Assembly: GCA_009780415.1 (NCBI GenBank)
Contig: WRAC01000011.1
Span: 1 to 60,480, forward strand
Length of the DNA: 60,480 nt
Direction of reading: 5' to 3'
Origin: Defluviitaleaceae bacterium
Lineage (GTDB): Bacteria; Bacillota; Clostridia; Lachnospirales; WRAX01
In this document: piece by piece, positions 53,001-60,303 of the stretch
How the letters are laid out: each line of letters opens with the position of its first letter
How positions within the stretch are numbered: position 1 is the stretch's first letter
Translations under genes and position numbers: made by a program
Notes under the pieces: model-generated
What the model was told of the DNA's origin: nothing
The model's input: only the letters and a program-made list of their open reading frames with translations
Database searches by the model: none

Positions 53001-53159
53001 TTTGCCGACCAGGGATTGCTTTTCCTTTATATCCCGGATGCCGGTATTGTTGCCCCCTTCGTAGCCTGGCAGAATACCGTTTCCTTCGACCCCGCCGATT
53101 TTTATGGCTTAGGTTTGATTTACATGGCGGATGAGATAATCGGATACAAGGTTTATTAA
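47061..53159 (+). CDS. Giant modular secreted lipoprotein (about 2030 residues), family unknown
   Basis: The GTG at 47061 has AAAGGAG eight bases upstream and lies after the promoter; upstream in-frame codons overlap the -10 and are rejected. The start MKRRFFVALLATAFIIA and lipobox LASC (Cys24) mark a lipoprotein. Residues 25-75 are Pro/Thr-rich, then Asp-Pro repeats (DDPV five times). About 15 modules of roughly 95 residues follow, each like LAGEYxFDLSPxGY...VYAEAxxxPFGTxYVxGxVT...APDFGVYIPF...NGEFGVAPEIW; starts near 47310, 47680, 48048, 48403, 48756, 49119, 49470, 49805, 50139, 50475, 50825, 51155, 52165, 52518 and 52874. A unique acidic, aromatic segment lies at 51440-52160. Lys and Arg are rare. 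I recognise no named family; a surface or binding role is inference. Confidence 0.85.
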   Translation: MKRRFFVALLATAFIIAKTALASCRPAEPTPAPTPTPAPVATPTPQPTPEPTEAPADDPVDDPVDDPADDPVDDPVAAAGAEALAGTYHLDFAPVGAPLRVTVEVRADGLFRASTVYGGLNVWGDGVITGADGAFMLEVPEFGIAFPFGLSADGSLTYDEDIFWGIVEAPDFVSLINSLFPGLFNQPGTQEQAPAETVTVPPAERFALSGNWTIDLRPINWDAVIRADIDEAGNFYALAGTPFGEFFAIGGIVAEGNLMHISFPDFNIHETITVIDGIYYVDEAQYSFYEALILDMIANFNQPVSAVPVTTQPVAQAQGPEPLTDLIADLAGTYSVSLRPLGYSNEFYVAVSSTGEMYIETTIEGFGQMYVNADLSESNGVYQIRAPGFDASLRFTIENGEYIPNASDITALAELAAQFFPQPAAPAAETAVAVPEPEPAAVDLVAALAGEYKIDLTPVGFTAEIYLSATAAGDIYAEAEIEPLGVFYITGVLTEDGEGFKISVPAFNESLRFLDLDGVFVPNWEDLRRLSGMAALLINSMIPAAQPEPEPVAEPEPEPVDPIAELAGIYSFDLRPVGWDARIDAVLGEDGVLYAQSFIEGALFYIQANVTEHIGVFQIDLSEFATRLRFTAENGVIVPFTEDLLRIEELIIFAAASMFAEIPAEPEAVAAAEPEPEPEPADPIAELAGMYSFDLRPVGWDARIDAVLGEDGVLYAQSFIEGVLFYIQANVTEHIGVFQIDLSEFATRLRFTVENGVIVPFTEDLLRIETLIVAVAAEMFAAQSQAPVDAPAVVQASADPVAALAGEYFFDLSPMGYAVTIKAIAGQLGSVYAEAALEPLGTFYVYGVITDAPGGFHLTAPDFGVYIPFNAVNGEFAIAPEIWVLLQEAADMLYNEFFAVSRGFASNERALSAAPLAGEYHFDLSPLGYALTVKAIVEQNGGVYAEADLAPFGTFYVLGNVQAQGTDYRLTAPDFGVYIPFSIVNGEFGVAPDIWALLQEAADFVYYELFVPFTAPAVSSADPVAALAGEYFFDLSPMGYAVTIKAIAGQLGSVYAEAALEPLGTFYVYGVITEAPGGFHLTAPDFGVYIPFNIVNGEFAIAPEIWALLQEAADMLYNEFFAVSRGFASARRALNAAPLAGEYYFDLSPLGYVLTVKVVVDHNGDVYAEATVDPFGTYYVLGNVTGAPGGFYLTAPDFGFYIPVSVTNGEMGVAPDIWALLKEGADMVYNMLYPPMATAVTDIAAVYVPADPVAALAGEYYFDLSPLGYVVTVKAIVDQSGGVYAEANLPPFGSYYVLGEITAIQGAYHLTASDFGVYIPFSVANGEFGVAPEIWTLLKEGADMVYYTLFLTLIDELSAAGLTADIAGTYYFDLSPVGYDVVVKADINEWGKAYLVSTIEPFGTYYVHANVEPTLLGYRATEDNLGISLRFIVLDDIFIPDIDDITYIENLILDLLAAPFTGGSAVCYELGADSASVSIAQLPDIFGLPIETIKNAAEMIPYFLDFLNPVMIDFLLQTAAFNESCDLFDYGIPLSFDASFDGRDLSLGLNLHGINEMVKAIAADPLFMLIVYEVLEILDNIDVLIAEAAAQMDMLMEIAELAETDPVAFILALDNLLPGLLPYEFIEGYMLGVEITEFIEYLIWPYDFEDIFWLFEFPDYLWLAEEIYYEFFFDWDSYMYDFDSGIEVDWGDWDWDWDFYSEPYEYTAFVDLNEYGIDAEAMLIFYEEYFNVETFYAEVVLPDGSGFFLDGLVEIIGGELAMVYPQTGMYLTFYAEVDIYDDLYVFFDGSELVRVWNTAFEALAGPAPAAPAIPALNINIAGTYFVDMAPVGLGLNIFFIVEEDGTFYITDFPSIDQMAYYYAEGVILFSEGPFMSIPEWDLHFPVTFYDGDIAMHAGHFTQIMGFEPAGNIGHLERVKYDMRNVQFYNPAPRYIPSSRDGVYQIDLSPAGIPDYIYLVLEGEYAAIVTGAVELIADAYVFADQGLLFLYIPDAGIVAPFVAWQNTVSFDPADFYGLGLIYMADEIIGYKVY
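48756..49440 (+). repeat. Tandem duplication of modules 5 and 6 in the giant lipoprotein
   Basis: The units starting at 48756 and 49119 (363 bases apart) are nearly identical at DNA level for about 250 bases; for example AGTTTCGATCTAAGGCCCG occurs in both. Their linkers differ. Confidence 0.8.
49470..50815 (+). repeat. Two-module duplication (7-8 and 9-10) in the giant lipoprotein
   Basis: Modules 7 (49470) and 9 (50139) are 669 bases apart and nearly identical. The joint after each (NEFFAVSRGFAS, then AAPLAGEY) is also shared, so a unit of two modules was duplicated. Modules 8 and 10 have diverged more. Confidence 0.75.
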
Positions 53160-53172
53160 GAAATTCATTAAT

Positions 53173-53220
53173 AAAAACGGTCAGGACCGGATTTTCTTAA
53201 TTCCTGTCCTGACCGTTTTT
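53173..53220. terminator. Strong bidirectional terminator between the lipoprotein gene and spo0A
   Basis: AAAAACGGTCAGGAC (53173-53187) pairs perfectly with GTCCTGACCGTTTTT (53206-53220). The A-run and T-run at the ends suit termination of both convergent transcripts. Confidence 0.88.
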
Positions 53221-53260
53221 GGAGTTAAATATATAAAGACCGGATTTTCTCAGTCTAATA

Positions 53261-54055
53261 TTAATTCGCTTTCAATTCCAAGCGTGTGCGGTCCGCGATA
53301 AGGGCGATAAATTCGCTGTTTGTAGGCTTGCCCTTTTGCGTGTTTACGGTATAACCGAAAATGGCGTCGATAACCTCTATGCGCCCGCGTCCCCAGGCGA
53401 CCTCGATAGCGTGGCGGATGGCGCGTTCGACACGGCTGGGCGTGGTACCCGATTTTTTCGCGATAGTTGGGTAAAGTTCCTTTGTAATATAATTTAGGAC
53501 ATCCAGGTTATTGACCGCTATAATAATTGCGTCGCGTACGTAATGATAGCCGCGGATATGCGCCGGAACGCCGATATCATGCAGAATTGACGTGACGCGC
53601 GTCTCTATGTCGTGCTGGATTTCCGCTTCGCTCTTTGCCGGCTGTTTAGGGACACTGCTCGCGGAAACGGGCTTCCGGCATAATTGGCGGATGCGTGCCA
53701 GCAAGGATTCGATGTCGAAAGGTTTCACCATATAATAGTCGGCTCCCAATTCGATGGCGCGGCTTGTGATATGCTCATGACTTACGCCCGAAAGCATTAT
53801 ACACACAGGCTTTTGACCGGATTCCCAAGCCCGGCGCGCCGCGATCCTTTCCAAAACCCCAAGACCGTCCAATTTCGGCATTATTCCATCCAGAATGACA
53901 ACATCGGGCTGCATGTTTATTATTTTGTCACAGGCCTCCACCCCGTCATGCGATATGTTCACAACATCAATGTCCTCATGCTTTCCCAGATATCCGCTTA
54001 CCACATCGCAAAAATCCGTGTTGTCATCAGCAATTAATACCTTAATTTTCTCCAT
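53261..54055 (-). CDS. spo0A: Sporulation master regulator Spo0A
   Basis: A 264-residue response regulator. The receiver domain has D10-D11, the phospho-acceptor D56 ([13 protein letters not shown]) and MVKPFD. The C-terminal Spo0A DNA-binding domain contains [19 protein letters not shown], the recognition-helix region [18 protein letters not shown] and the closing [23 protein letters not shown]. Phosphorylated Spo0A starts sporulation. The ATG at 54055 has AGGAGGG nine bases before it. It shows that the organism descends from spore formers. The neighbours spoIVB and spo0A-type recN are not in view. Confidence 0.97.
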   Translation of the reverse strand: MEKIKVLIADDNTDFCDVVSGYLGKHEDIDVVNISHDGVEACDKIINMQPDVVILDGIMPKLDGLGVLERIAARRAWESGQKPVCIMLSGVSHEHITSRAIELGADYYMVKPFDIESLLARIRQLCRKPVSASSVPKQPAKSEAEIQHDIETRVTSILHDIGVPAHIRGYHYVRDAIIIAVNNLDVLNYITKELYPTIAKKSGTTPSRVERAIRHAIEVAWGRGRIEVIDAIFGYTVNTQKGKPTNSEFIALIADRTRLELKAN

Positions 54056-54113
54056 AATTCCGTACCCTCCTGATTCATATTGTATTTTTATGTAAATATT
54101 TCCAGTAATTTCC

Positions 54114-54142
54114 ATTATAAACTATAAGTTTTATAAAAGCAA
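54114..54142 (-). promoter_or_regulatory. Predicted promoter of spo0A
   Basis: On the minus strand TTGCTT (54142-54137), a 17-base spacer and TATAAT (54119-54114). The -10 is perfect, the -35 weak, which would fit an activated promoter. A box TTTGTCGGA at 54170-54162 resembles a 0A box with one mismatch to TGTCGAA. Confidence 0.45.
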
Positions 54143-54223
54143 CAGTTTTTTTATATCAAATTCCGACAAATTAAATTTCATAAAACCCTTGTTTATTTAC
54201 CCGTTACGCTATAAAATAATTAT

Positions 54224-54814
54224 ATGTTTCTTAAATATTTATTTGGCAGAAGAATAAAGGAAATAAATGTAGATTATAATAATCTACAGCTAATAAAACC
54301 CGATATCCGCTATTTTTCAAGCTTCCGCGATTCGTATAGGGAATACCGCGCTCATAAGGTGGAGGATTTTGGATATTATAAGGTTGATACGCTTGTTGAT
54401 TTCCGGCGTTTTCTTATGATGGCGGACGAACTGGACCGGGGCGTTAACCTGCAGCGTTACAATTCCGTCCAAACCTCCATGTTCTGGCTTACCGACGGGT
54501 TAAATTACCTGGGCTCCGGCAGCATAAGGCACCACCTGAACGACCATTTGCGCGTGTTCGGCGGTAATATCGGCTATTGCGTGCGCCCGGTGGTATGGGG
54601 GAATGGTTTGGGTACTATCCAGCTCCATTTCCTGCTGATGGAGGCAAAGAAAATTGGCATCCAAACCGCGCGCCTTACATGCTACGAGCAAAACACCGCT
54701 TCCCAGCGGATAATGGAAAAAAATGGCGCGAAGCGCATCGGACGGGTTGTAAACCGCATTTCCGGTAAAGACCGTCCGACTTTCATATACGAAATTGATT
54801 TGACGTATTATTAA
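54224..54814 (+). CDS. GNAT family N-acetyltransferase
   Basis: A 196-residue GNAT protein. The acetyl-CoA loop region reads GYCVRPVVWGNGLGTIQLHFLL, then ARLTCYEQNTASQRIMEKNGAKRIG, the usual end of the fold. The first 45 residues are variable. The substrate is unknown. The ATG at 54224 has no visible ribosome site; the upstream region is AT-rich with TTGTTT and TAAAAT 17 bases apart. Confidence 0.82.
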   Translation: MFLKYLFGRRIKEINVDYNNLQLIKPDIRYFSSFRDSYREYRAHKVEDFGYYKVDTLVDFRRFLMMADELDRGVNLQRYNSVQTSMFWLTDGLNYLGSGSIRHHLNDHLRVFGGNIGYCVRPVVWGNGLGTIQLHFLLMEAKKIGIQTARLTCYEQNTASQRIMEKNGAKRIGRVVNRISGKDRPTFIYEIDLTYY

Positions 54815-54860
54815 ATATATACTATAATAATTGAGTTACAATTTTACAGGAGGTATACAG

Positions 54861-55178
54861 ATGGCAAAAATTATTTCCAGCGCGGAATTTGACGCCGAGG
54901 TTTTGAAAAGTGATGTCCCCGTATTGGTGGACTTCTACGCCGAATGGTGCGGGCCATGCAAGATGATCGCCCCCGCTCTTGACGAGCTTGCCGCCGATTA
55001 CCAGGGCCGCGCCAAGGTAATAAAAATTGATGTGGACCGAAGCGGCGAGCTGGCTAAATCCTACGGCGTGCGCAGCGTCCCGATGCTCTTGTTCTTCAAG
55101 GGCGGGCGCGTTGCGGAAACACAGGTAGGCGCCGTGGGCAAGGCCGATTTGGCCGCAAAAATCAATAGACTACTCTAA
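54861..55178 (+). CDS. trxA: Thioredoxin
   Basis: A 105-residue thioredoxin with the active site W29-C30-G-P-C33, cis-proline in RSVPMLLFFKGG, and the usual strand order. It reduces protein disulfides. The ATG at 54861 has AGGAGG seven bases upstream. It is followed by a long-stem hairpin and then uvrB. Confidence 0.96.
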   Translation: MAKIISSAEFDAEVLKSDVPVLVDFYAEWCGPCKMIAPALDELAADYQGRAKVIKIDVDRSGELAKSYGVRSVPMLLFFKGGRVAETQVGAVGKADLAAKINRLL

Positions 55179-55208
55179 AAATCTAAACGTACAAAGCTTT
55201 GAGGGAGT

Positions 55209-55285
55209 TTGAGGGAACTTTTCCTTAGAATTGCTGCCGGGTTCTGGGCGACAATTTCAAAAGTTCCCTCAAGGTCTTTTTCATT
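55209..55285 (+). terminator. Long-stem hairpin between trxA and uvrB
   Basis: TTGAGGGAACTTTT (55209-55222) pairs perfectly with AAAAGTTCCCTCAA (55259-55272) over a 36-base loop holding an inner AATTG/CAATT stem. GGTCTTTTTCATTTTT follows. It probably ends the trxA transcript or attenuates uvrB, whose start is 28 bases after the stem. Confidence 0.6.
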
Positions 55286-55299
55286 TTTATGAGGTGAAC

Positions 55300-57306
55300 A
55301 TGAATACATTCAAAATAGTTTCCGACTTCGTGCCAACGGGCGATCAGCCGCAGGCCGTGAAACGGCTGGTTGAAGGCTTCCGCAAGGGAACCAAGTTTCA
55401 GACGCTGATGGGCGTTACGGGTTCGGGTAAAACATTTACAATGGCGCATATTATTCAGGAGCTGCAAAAGCCCACCATTGTCATGGCGCATAACAAAACT
55501 CTGGCGGCCCAGCTTTACAGCGAGTTTAAGGAGTTTTTTCCGAATAATTCGGTTGAATATTTTGTCAGTTATTATGATTACTATCAGCCGGAAGCGTATG
55601 TTCCGAGTTCTGATACATATATTGAGAAGGATTCGAGCATAAACGAGGAGATCGACAGGCTGCGGCATTCTGCTACGTCGGCTTTGTTCGAGCGCCGCGA
55701 CGTTATTATAGTGGCTAGCGTTTCGTGTATTTACGGGCTTGGCGACCCTAAGGACTATTGGGAAATGTCGCTGTCGCTAAGGCCCGGCATGGTTTTGGAC
55801 AGGGATGATATGCTGAGAAAGCTGGTTGAGATACAATTTGTAAGAAACGATATTAATTTCACAAGGGGGACGTTCCGCGTGCGGGGCGACGTTGTGGAGA
55901 TATTCCCCGCCTGGTCTATGGACATCGCGTTCAGGGTGGAGTTTTTCGGCGATGAGATTGAGCGTATACAGGAGGTGGATTCGCTTACCGGCGAGGTGCT
56001 GTTCCTTAGAAACCATTTATTGGTTTACCCCGTTTCACACTTTGTTACAAACCGCGAAAAGATGGAGGTCGCCATCAGGCGGATTGACGAGGAGCTGCAT
56101 GAGAGGCTGATGACGCTGCGCGCGGACGGGCGGCTGCTGGAGGCGCAAAGGCTTGAGCAGCGCACGTCTTATGATATTGAGATGATGCGGGAGATGGGTT
56201 TTTGTTCGGGCATCGAGAATTACAGCAGGCATTTGGCGGGGCGCGAGGCGGGCAGCACACCCTATACGCTGTTTGACTTTTTTCCCGATGATATGTTGAT
56301 TATCGCCGATGAGTCGCATCAGACGATCCCGCAGGTGCGCGGCATGTTTGAGGGGGACAAGTCCCGCAAGACGACGCTGGTGGAACACGGGTTCAGGCTT
56401 CCCTCGGCGCTGGATAACAGGCCGCTTCGGTTTGATGAGTTTGAGGGCAAGATAAAGCAGCTCCTGTTTGTGTCCGCCACGCCGGGGCCTTATGAGCATA
56501 GGCACAGCGAGTATACGGCGGAGCAGGTTATACGCCCCACGGGGCTTCTGGACCCTGAGGTAATCGTCAGGCCGGTTATGGGGCAGATTGACGATTTGAC
56601 CAAGGAAGTGCACACCGTCACCCGGAAAGGCCACAAGGTACTTGTTACGACGCTGACAAAGAAAATGGCGGAGGATTTGACCGCGTATCTGAAGGACAAC
56701 GGCGTATTAGTGAGGTATCTGCACAGCGATATCGAAACGCTGGAGAGGCTTGAGATTATCCGCGATTTACGGATGGGCGTATTCGATGTGCTGGTGGGGA
56801 TAAACCTTTTGCGCGAGGGGCTGGATTTGCCCGAGGTTTCGCTGGTTGCGATACTGGACGCGGACAAGGAGGGTTTTCTGCGCTCCGAAACATCCTTGAT
56901 CCAGACCATAGGACGCGCGGCGCGGCATGTCGAGGGCCGCGTAATAATGTACGCGGACAAGCTGACGGACTCCATGCGCAAAGCCATTTCGGAGACGAAC
57001 CGTCGCCGCGGCATTCAGATGGATTATAACGAGCAAAACGGGATTACGCCTAAGAGCATTGAAAAAAAGGTGCATGGGTTGATACAGGTTTCGGTTGACA
57101 CTTCCGAGGCGGATAAAGACGGCTTCAAGGGCAAGAAGCGCGGGGGATTGGATAAGGATCCCGAATCCATGAACAGGGACGAGCTGATCGCCGCTATCAA
57201 GGAGCTTGAAAAGGAAATGCGCAAAGCCGCGCAGGAGTTGCAGTTCGAGAGAGCGGCGCTGATCCGGGACAGGGTTTTAGAGATGAAAAAGTTTTTAAAT
57301 AAATAG
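55300..57306 (+). CDS. uvrB: Excinuclease ABC subunit B (UvrB)
   Basis: A 668-residue UvrB. Walker A GVTGSGKT is at 38-45, the beta-hairpin region [21 protein letters not shown] near 92-112, [13 protein letters not shown] near 337, and helicase motif [17 protein letters not shown] near 538. A C-terminal UVR domain closes the protein. UvrB checks damage after UvrA loading. The ATG at 55300 has GAGGTG just upstream; an in-frame extension would run into the trxA-uvrB hairpin and is rejected. Confidence 0.97.
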   Translation: MNTFKIVSDFVPTGDQPQAVKRLVEGFRKGTKFQTLMGVTGSGKTFTMAHIIQELQKPTIVMAHNKTLAAQLYSEFKEFFPNNSVEYFVSYYDYYQPEAYVPSSDTYIEKDSSINEEIDRLRHSATSALFERRDVIIVASVSCIYGLGDPKDYWEMSLSLRPGMVLDRDDMLRKLVEIQFVRNDINFTRGTFRVRGDVVEIFPAWSMDIAFRVEFFGDEIERIQEVDSLTGEVLFLRNHLLVYPVSHFVTNREKMEVAIRRIDEELHERLMTLRADGRLLEAQRLEQRTSYDIEMMREMGFCSGIENYSRHLAGREAGSTPYTLFDFFPDDMLIIADESHQTIPQVRGMFEGDKSRKTTLVEHGFRLPSALDNRPLRFDEFEGKIKQLLFVSATPGPYEHRHSEYTAEQVIRPTGLLDPEVIVRPVMGQIDDLTKEVHTVTRKGHKVLVTTLTKKMAEDLTAYLKDNGVLVRYLHSDIETLERLEIIRDLRMGVFDVLVGINLLREGLDLPEVSLVAILDADKEGFLRSETSLIQTIGRAARHVEGRVIMYADKLTDSMRKAISETNRRRGIQMDYNEQNGITPKSIEKKVHGLIQVSVDTSEADKDGFKGKKRGGLDKDPESMNRDELIAAIKELEKEMRKAAQELQFERAALIRDRVLEMKKFLNK

Positions 57307-57425
57307 CAAAACATGACATACTGCTGTCAGATTTTGTTTAGTATAATGCCGTTAGATAAATTATTCCTCGATGAAATAGCCCTCAATCCGGATAAGCAAA
57401 AGTTGAATCAAGGAAGGATTGTTGT

Positions 57426-57923
57426 ATGGAAATTGTACGCCTAGATAACGATTACCATAAAGAGGTAACGGACTTTATTGACAATGAATGGGGTACCCCT
57501 ATTATAACAAAAGGTAATATTATTGATATATTCAGCTTGCCAGGATTTGCCGCTGTTGATAACGGCAAGCTTGCGGGCGCGATTCTATATCAGGTAAAAG
57601 ATAACGAGTGTGAAATCGCCGCTTTTTTTAGTTTAACCAAAAATAAAGGCATTGGGTCAAAGCTGATAAACGCCGTAATAGATGCGGCGAAAGAACATGA
57701 TTGCGCACGCGTATGGCTTATCACCACAAATGATAATACACAGGCCATCCGTTACTATCAGAAAAGAGGCTTTACGCTTAAAGCGGCTCATATAAACGCG
57801 TTCAAGATTACCCAGCGGCTTAAAGGCGAGTTCGGTAAATGTAATGGGGGTAAAGACGGTCTGGTGCTAGGAATTGATGATATCCCGATTTTGCATGAGT
57901 TAGAGTTTGAGGTTGTTTTATAA
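57426..57923 (+). CDS. GNAT family N-acetyltransferase
   Basis: A 165-residue GNAT protein. The core reads LAGAILYQVKDNECEIAAFFSLTKNKGIGSKLINAVIDAA with acetyl-CoA loop KNKGIGSK, then WLITTNDNTQAIRYYQKRGFTLKAAH, typical of the family. The C-terminal extension ending DDIPILHELEFEVVL is also seen in small clostridial acetyltransferases. The ATG follows GGAAGG. It begins the accessory region that separates uvrB from uvrA. Confidence 0.87.
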   Translation: MEIVRLDNDYHKEVTDFIDNEWGTPIITKGNIIDIFSLPGFAAVDNGKLAGAILYQVKDNECEIAAFFSLTKNKGIGSKLINAVIDAAKEHDCARVWLITTNDNTQAIRYYQKRGFTLKAAHINAFKITQRLKGEFGKCNGGKDGLVLGIDDIPILHELEFEVVL

Positions 57924-57928
57924 CGTTT

Positions 57929-58402
57929 ATGAAAGGAAACTTGCCCGTGACTTATCGTCTTGCTGACGTAAACGATGCCGAACGCTTGGCCGAACTGCTT
58001 TGGGATCATGTTGACGAAGATACCCCGCTCGATTCCGCCGGCAAAGCGGCGTACATCCTGCTCTGTTCGGAACATATAAAAAACAGGCTGGGTATCGACC
58101 TCCATTGCTGGATAGCTGACGATAGCGGGCTCATTGCGGCGCACATCTATATCATCATTACGCCTAAAATCCCAAAACCCGGAATGTTAAATAGAGTTTC
58201 GGGGCGGTTGTCCAGTGTCCGTACCGTCCCTGAGTACCGTAATCAAGGCGTAGGCAGCGCGTTGATGGATAAGGTAAAGACTTGGAGCCGTGAAAGAAAT
58301 TTAGAGGAACTGGCGGTCTGGCCCAGCGAACGAAGCGTGCCGTTTTATGAACGTGCCGGGTTCAAAAACGAGAACGAAATAATGGAAATGTTATTTGAAT
58401 GA
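57929..58402 (+). CDS. GNAT family N-acetyltransferase
   Basis: A 157-residue GNAT protein with RLADVNDAERLAELL at the N-terminus, LSSVRTVPEYRNQGVGSALMDKV (loop YRNQGVGS) and SERSVPFYERAGF near the end. The substrate is unknown. The ATG at 57929 lies close to the previous stop; a GTG at 57947 with AAAGGAAA eight bases upstream may be the true start, giving MTYRLADV. Confidence 0.87.
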   Translation: MKGNLPVTYRLADVNDAERLAELLWDHVDEDTPLDSAGKAAYILLCSEHIKNRLGIDLHCWIADDSGLIAAHIYIIITPKIPKPGMLNRVSGRLSSVRTVPEYRNQGVGSALMDKVKTWSRERNLEELAVWPSERSVPFYERAGFKNENEIMEMLFE

Positions 58403-58447
58403 TAACCGCGGACATAAGATCATTTTTTCATCCTACGGGATTATACG

Positions 58448-58672
58448 ATGATTAAAAGAGCGCTTGACTTTTTGGAAAGTAACGGCGTATTGGATAAATA
58501 TACAAGGAGAGGCTTTGCGTTAGAGCTTTTGGGTTATATAGTGAATGTTTTGCTATGCAAAAGGGAAGTTCCCTATTCCCAAATTGAGTTCAATAATGAA
58601 GCCTCCGTTGGTTTGCATAAAAAGCTGGGTTTTGAAATATCAGCGGATAAACTGTACCGGTTGATTAATTAA
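58448..58672 (+). pseudogene. C-terminal fragment of a GNAT acetyltransferase
   Basis: A 74-residue frame with YTRRGFALELLGYIVN and IEFNNEASVGLHKKLGFEIS, which are the acetyl-CoA helix and the final strand of GNAT proteins. The N-terminal half of the fold is absent and there is no ribosome site before the ATG. It is most likely a decayed gene. A short open piece in another frame just upstream (58402-58447) may be part of the same remnant. Confidence 0.6.
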
Positions 58673-58741
58673 TAAATAGGAGAGTATCATGATAAAGGAT
58701 TTTATACAGGTATGATTAATAATTGAGGGGCTGAAGCCAAA

Positions 58742-59791
58742 ATGAATGTGGCGGAGAGAATGAGGCATTTTAACGTACCCGGCGTGAGTGTTTGCTATTT
58801 CGATGAATTTGAAATCCAATGGGTCAAATGCTTTGGGACGCTTGAAGCCGGAACGGATAAAGCCGTAACCGAAGATTCTATTTTTCATGCCTGCTCAATA
58901 AGCAAGATGATTACGTCGTTGTGTGTGTTAAGGCTGGTACGGAACGGGGATTTGGATTTATATAAAGATGTAAACGAATACCTCGTGTCATGGAAAATAC
59001 CGGATAACGGGTTTACCAAGGAAAGGAAAATCACCTTAGCGCATTTATTGTCGCATCAAGCCGGGTTTTATGATTGTGACGGCAGCTTCGCGCCATATAA
59101 AAAAGGCGAAGGAATCCCCAAACCCATTGATATTTTAATGGGAACGACCCGTTATAACCCGGAGGAGGTTAAAGCGGTTTACGTTCCCGGGACGGATTGT
59201 AATTATTCCGACGCCGGATATTGCGTCATCGCACAAATCCTTGAGGATGTGTTTGGCGAATCGATCCCGCAAATCGCTGAACGGCTTGTTTTTGAGCCGC
59301 TTGGCTTGAGCAGGACATTCTTTTGGGAAATAGGCAAAGATAAACATGAAGGTATAAATGCATCCGAATGTGCTGCCGGCCACGATAAAAACGGAGAAAT
59401 TGTTGAGGAAATCAGGGCTTGTTATCCCAATACAGAAGGTGCGGCGTTGTGGACGACGCCCAGTGATTTGGCGCTTATTACTATTGATATAATAAAATCT
59501 TATCAAGGTTCAAGCGGTAATATTTTAAGCCATGACATGGGGAAATTAATGCTGACACCGTTTGGATGCGACGAAAACGCGGGAATGGGCGTTTTTCTGG
59601 AAAATGATTCATACGGAAGCCCATATTTCTTTTCGCAGGGCTGGGGCGTTGGTATGCAATGTAAATTACGTGCCTACTATAAAAATAAGAACGGCGTTAT
59701 CGTAATGACTAATTCAGAGCCGGGTATGGAGCAGGATGAATCGTTGGTGGGTGAAATAATTGAATATGTTTGTAAAAATCACGTTATATAA
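58742..59791 (+). CDS. Serine hydrolase of the beta-lactamase/class C family
   Basis: A 349-residue serine hydrolase. The S-x-x-K motif is S52-I-S-K55 (ACSISKMIT) and the Y-x-N position is Y156-S-D158, with Asp where Asn is usual. HLLSHQAGF near 103-110 is typical. Such proteins are esterases or peptidases more often than antibiotic-resistance enzymes. There is no signal peptide. The ATG at 58742 has only a distant GAGGGG site; a well-placed ribosome site upstream (AGGAGAG) starts an eight-codon frame at 58689 that stops before it. Confidence 0.82.
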   Translation: MNVAERMRHFNVPGVSVCYFDEFEIQWVKCFGTLEAGTDKAVTEDSIFHACSISKMITSLCVLRLVRNGDLDLYKDVNEYLVSWKIPDNGFTKERKITLAHLLSHQAGFYDCDGSFAPYKKGEGIPKPIDILMGTTRYNPEEVKAVYVPGTDCNYSDAGYCVIAQILEDVFGESIPQIAERLVFEPLGLSRTFFWEIGKDKHEGINASECAAGHDKNGEIVEEIRACYPNTEGAALWTTPSDLALITIDIIKSYQGSSGNILSHDMGKLMLTPFGCDENAGMGVFLENDSYGSPYFFSQGWGVGMQCKLRAYYKNKNGVIVMTNSEPGMEQDESLVGEIIEYVCKNHVI

Positions 59792-59823
59792 GTTTTATAT
59801 TCATTACGTGCTTAAAAACATTT

Positions 59824-60281
59824 TTCAACCACAAAAAGCACAAAAAAACACAAAAGGATGGGAAGCAATGGACGAAAATGAAGCCAAACGTATATGTGAT
59901 ATTATAAGGCAAACCGGATATGATATACAAGCATATTTTGGAAAAGGTTTCTTGAAGGAAATTTATGCGAATGCGTTATATAAGCGATTAAAGAAAACTG
60001 GATTAAATGTGGGAGTAAAATCGCTTATAACTGTATTTGACGAGGACGGTACAACAGTTGGTGAACATATTGTAGATATTTTAGTAGAGAACGCTATCAT
60101 TGTCCTTGTTTTCTATACCAATACTATAGAAGCAAAGCATATGGCACTATTGCAAGGATACTTGAAAGCCTCTCGTTTAAAACACGGTATGCTTATTAAT
60201 TTCGGCTCGGATAAATACGAAGTGAAGAAACGTATAAATTGATAGATTTTTTTGTGTTTTTTTGCGCTTTTTGTGGTTGAA
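59824..60281. mobile_element. Inverted-repeat-bounded unit carrying a GxxExxY-type gene
   Basis: The 32 bases at 59824-59855 (TTCAACCACAAAAAGC and so on) and 60250-60281 are inverted repeats of each other with one mismatch. They enclose a single gene of 124 codons. The unit is AT-rich compared with uvrB and the flagellar genes. No transposase is encoded, so it would be a non-autonomous or hitherto unrecognised unit. Confidence 0.5.
59868..60242 (+). CDS. GxxExxY family protein (PDDEXK_3-like) with altered motif
   Basis: A 124-residue protein. The family motif G-x-x-E-x-x-Y appears as GFLKEIY (27-33), with Lys30 at the Glu position. The PD-(D/E)xK-like core keeps D70 (HIVDILVEN), but the following E-x-K is replaced by VLV at 79-81, then [30 protein letters not shown] is the conserved end. 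Nuclease activity is therefore doubtful. The ATG at 59868 follows GGATGGGAAGCA; an earlier frame would read through the left inverted repeat. Confidence 0.78.
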   Translation: MDENEAKRICDIIRQTGYDIQAYFGKGFLKEIYANALYKRLKKTGLNVGVKSLITVFDEDGTTVGEHIVDILVENAIIVLVFYTNTIEAKHMALLQGYLKASRLKHGMLINFGSDKYEVKKRIN

Positions 60282-60303
60282 TAAATAAAAAAAAGGTGAA
60301 CAT

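Noticed and set aside
55231-55299. A longer UvrB starting at 55231
   Set aside because: The extra residues come from the trxA-uvrB hairpin; the ATG at 55300 with GAGGTG gives the family start.
57313-57347. A promoter before the GNAT gene at 57426
   Set aside because: TATAAT is present, but no -35 lies at workable spacing.
59760-59867. A longer GxxExxY protein starting inside the serine hydrolase gene
   Set aside because: It would translate the left inverted repeat and overlaps the previous gene; the ATG at 59868 gives the family start.
59824-60281. A CRISPR array or transposon with transposase
   Set aside because: There are only two inverted, not direct, repeats and the single gene is not a transposase.
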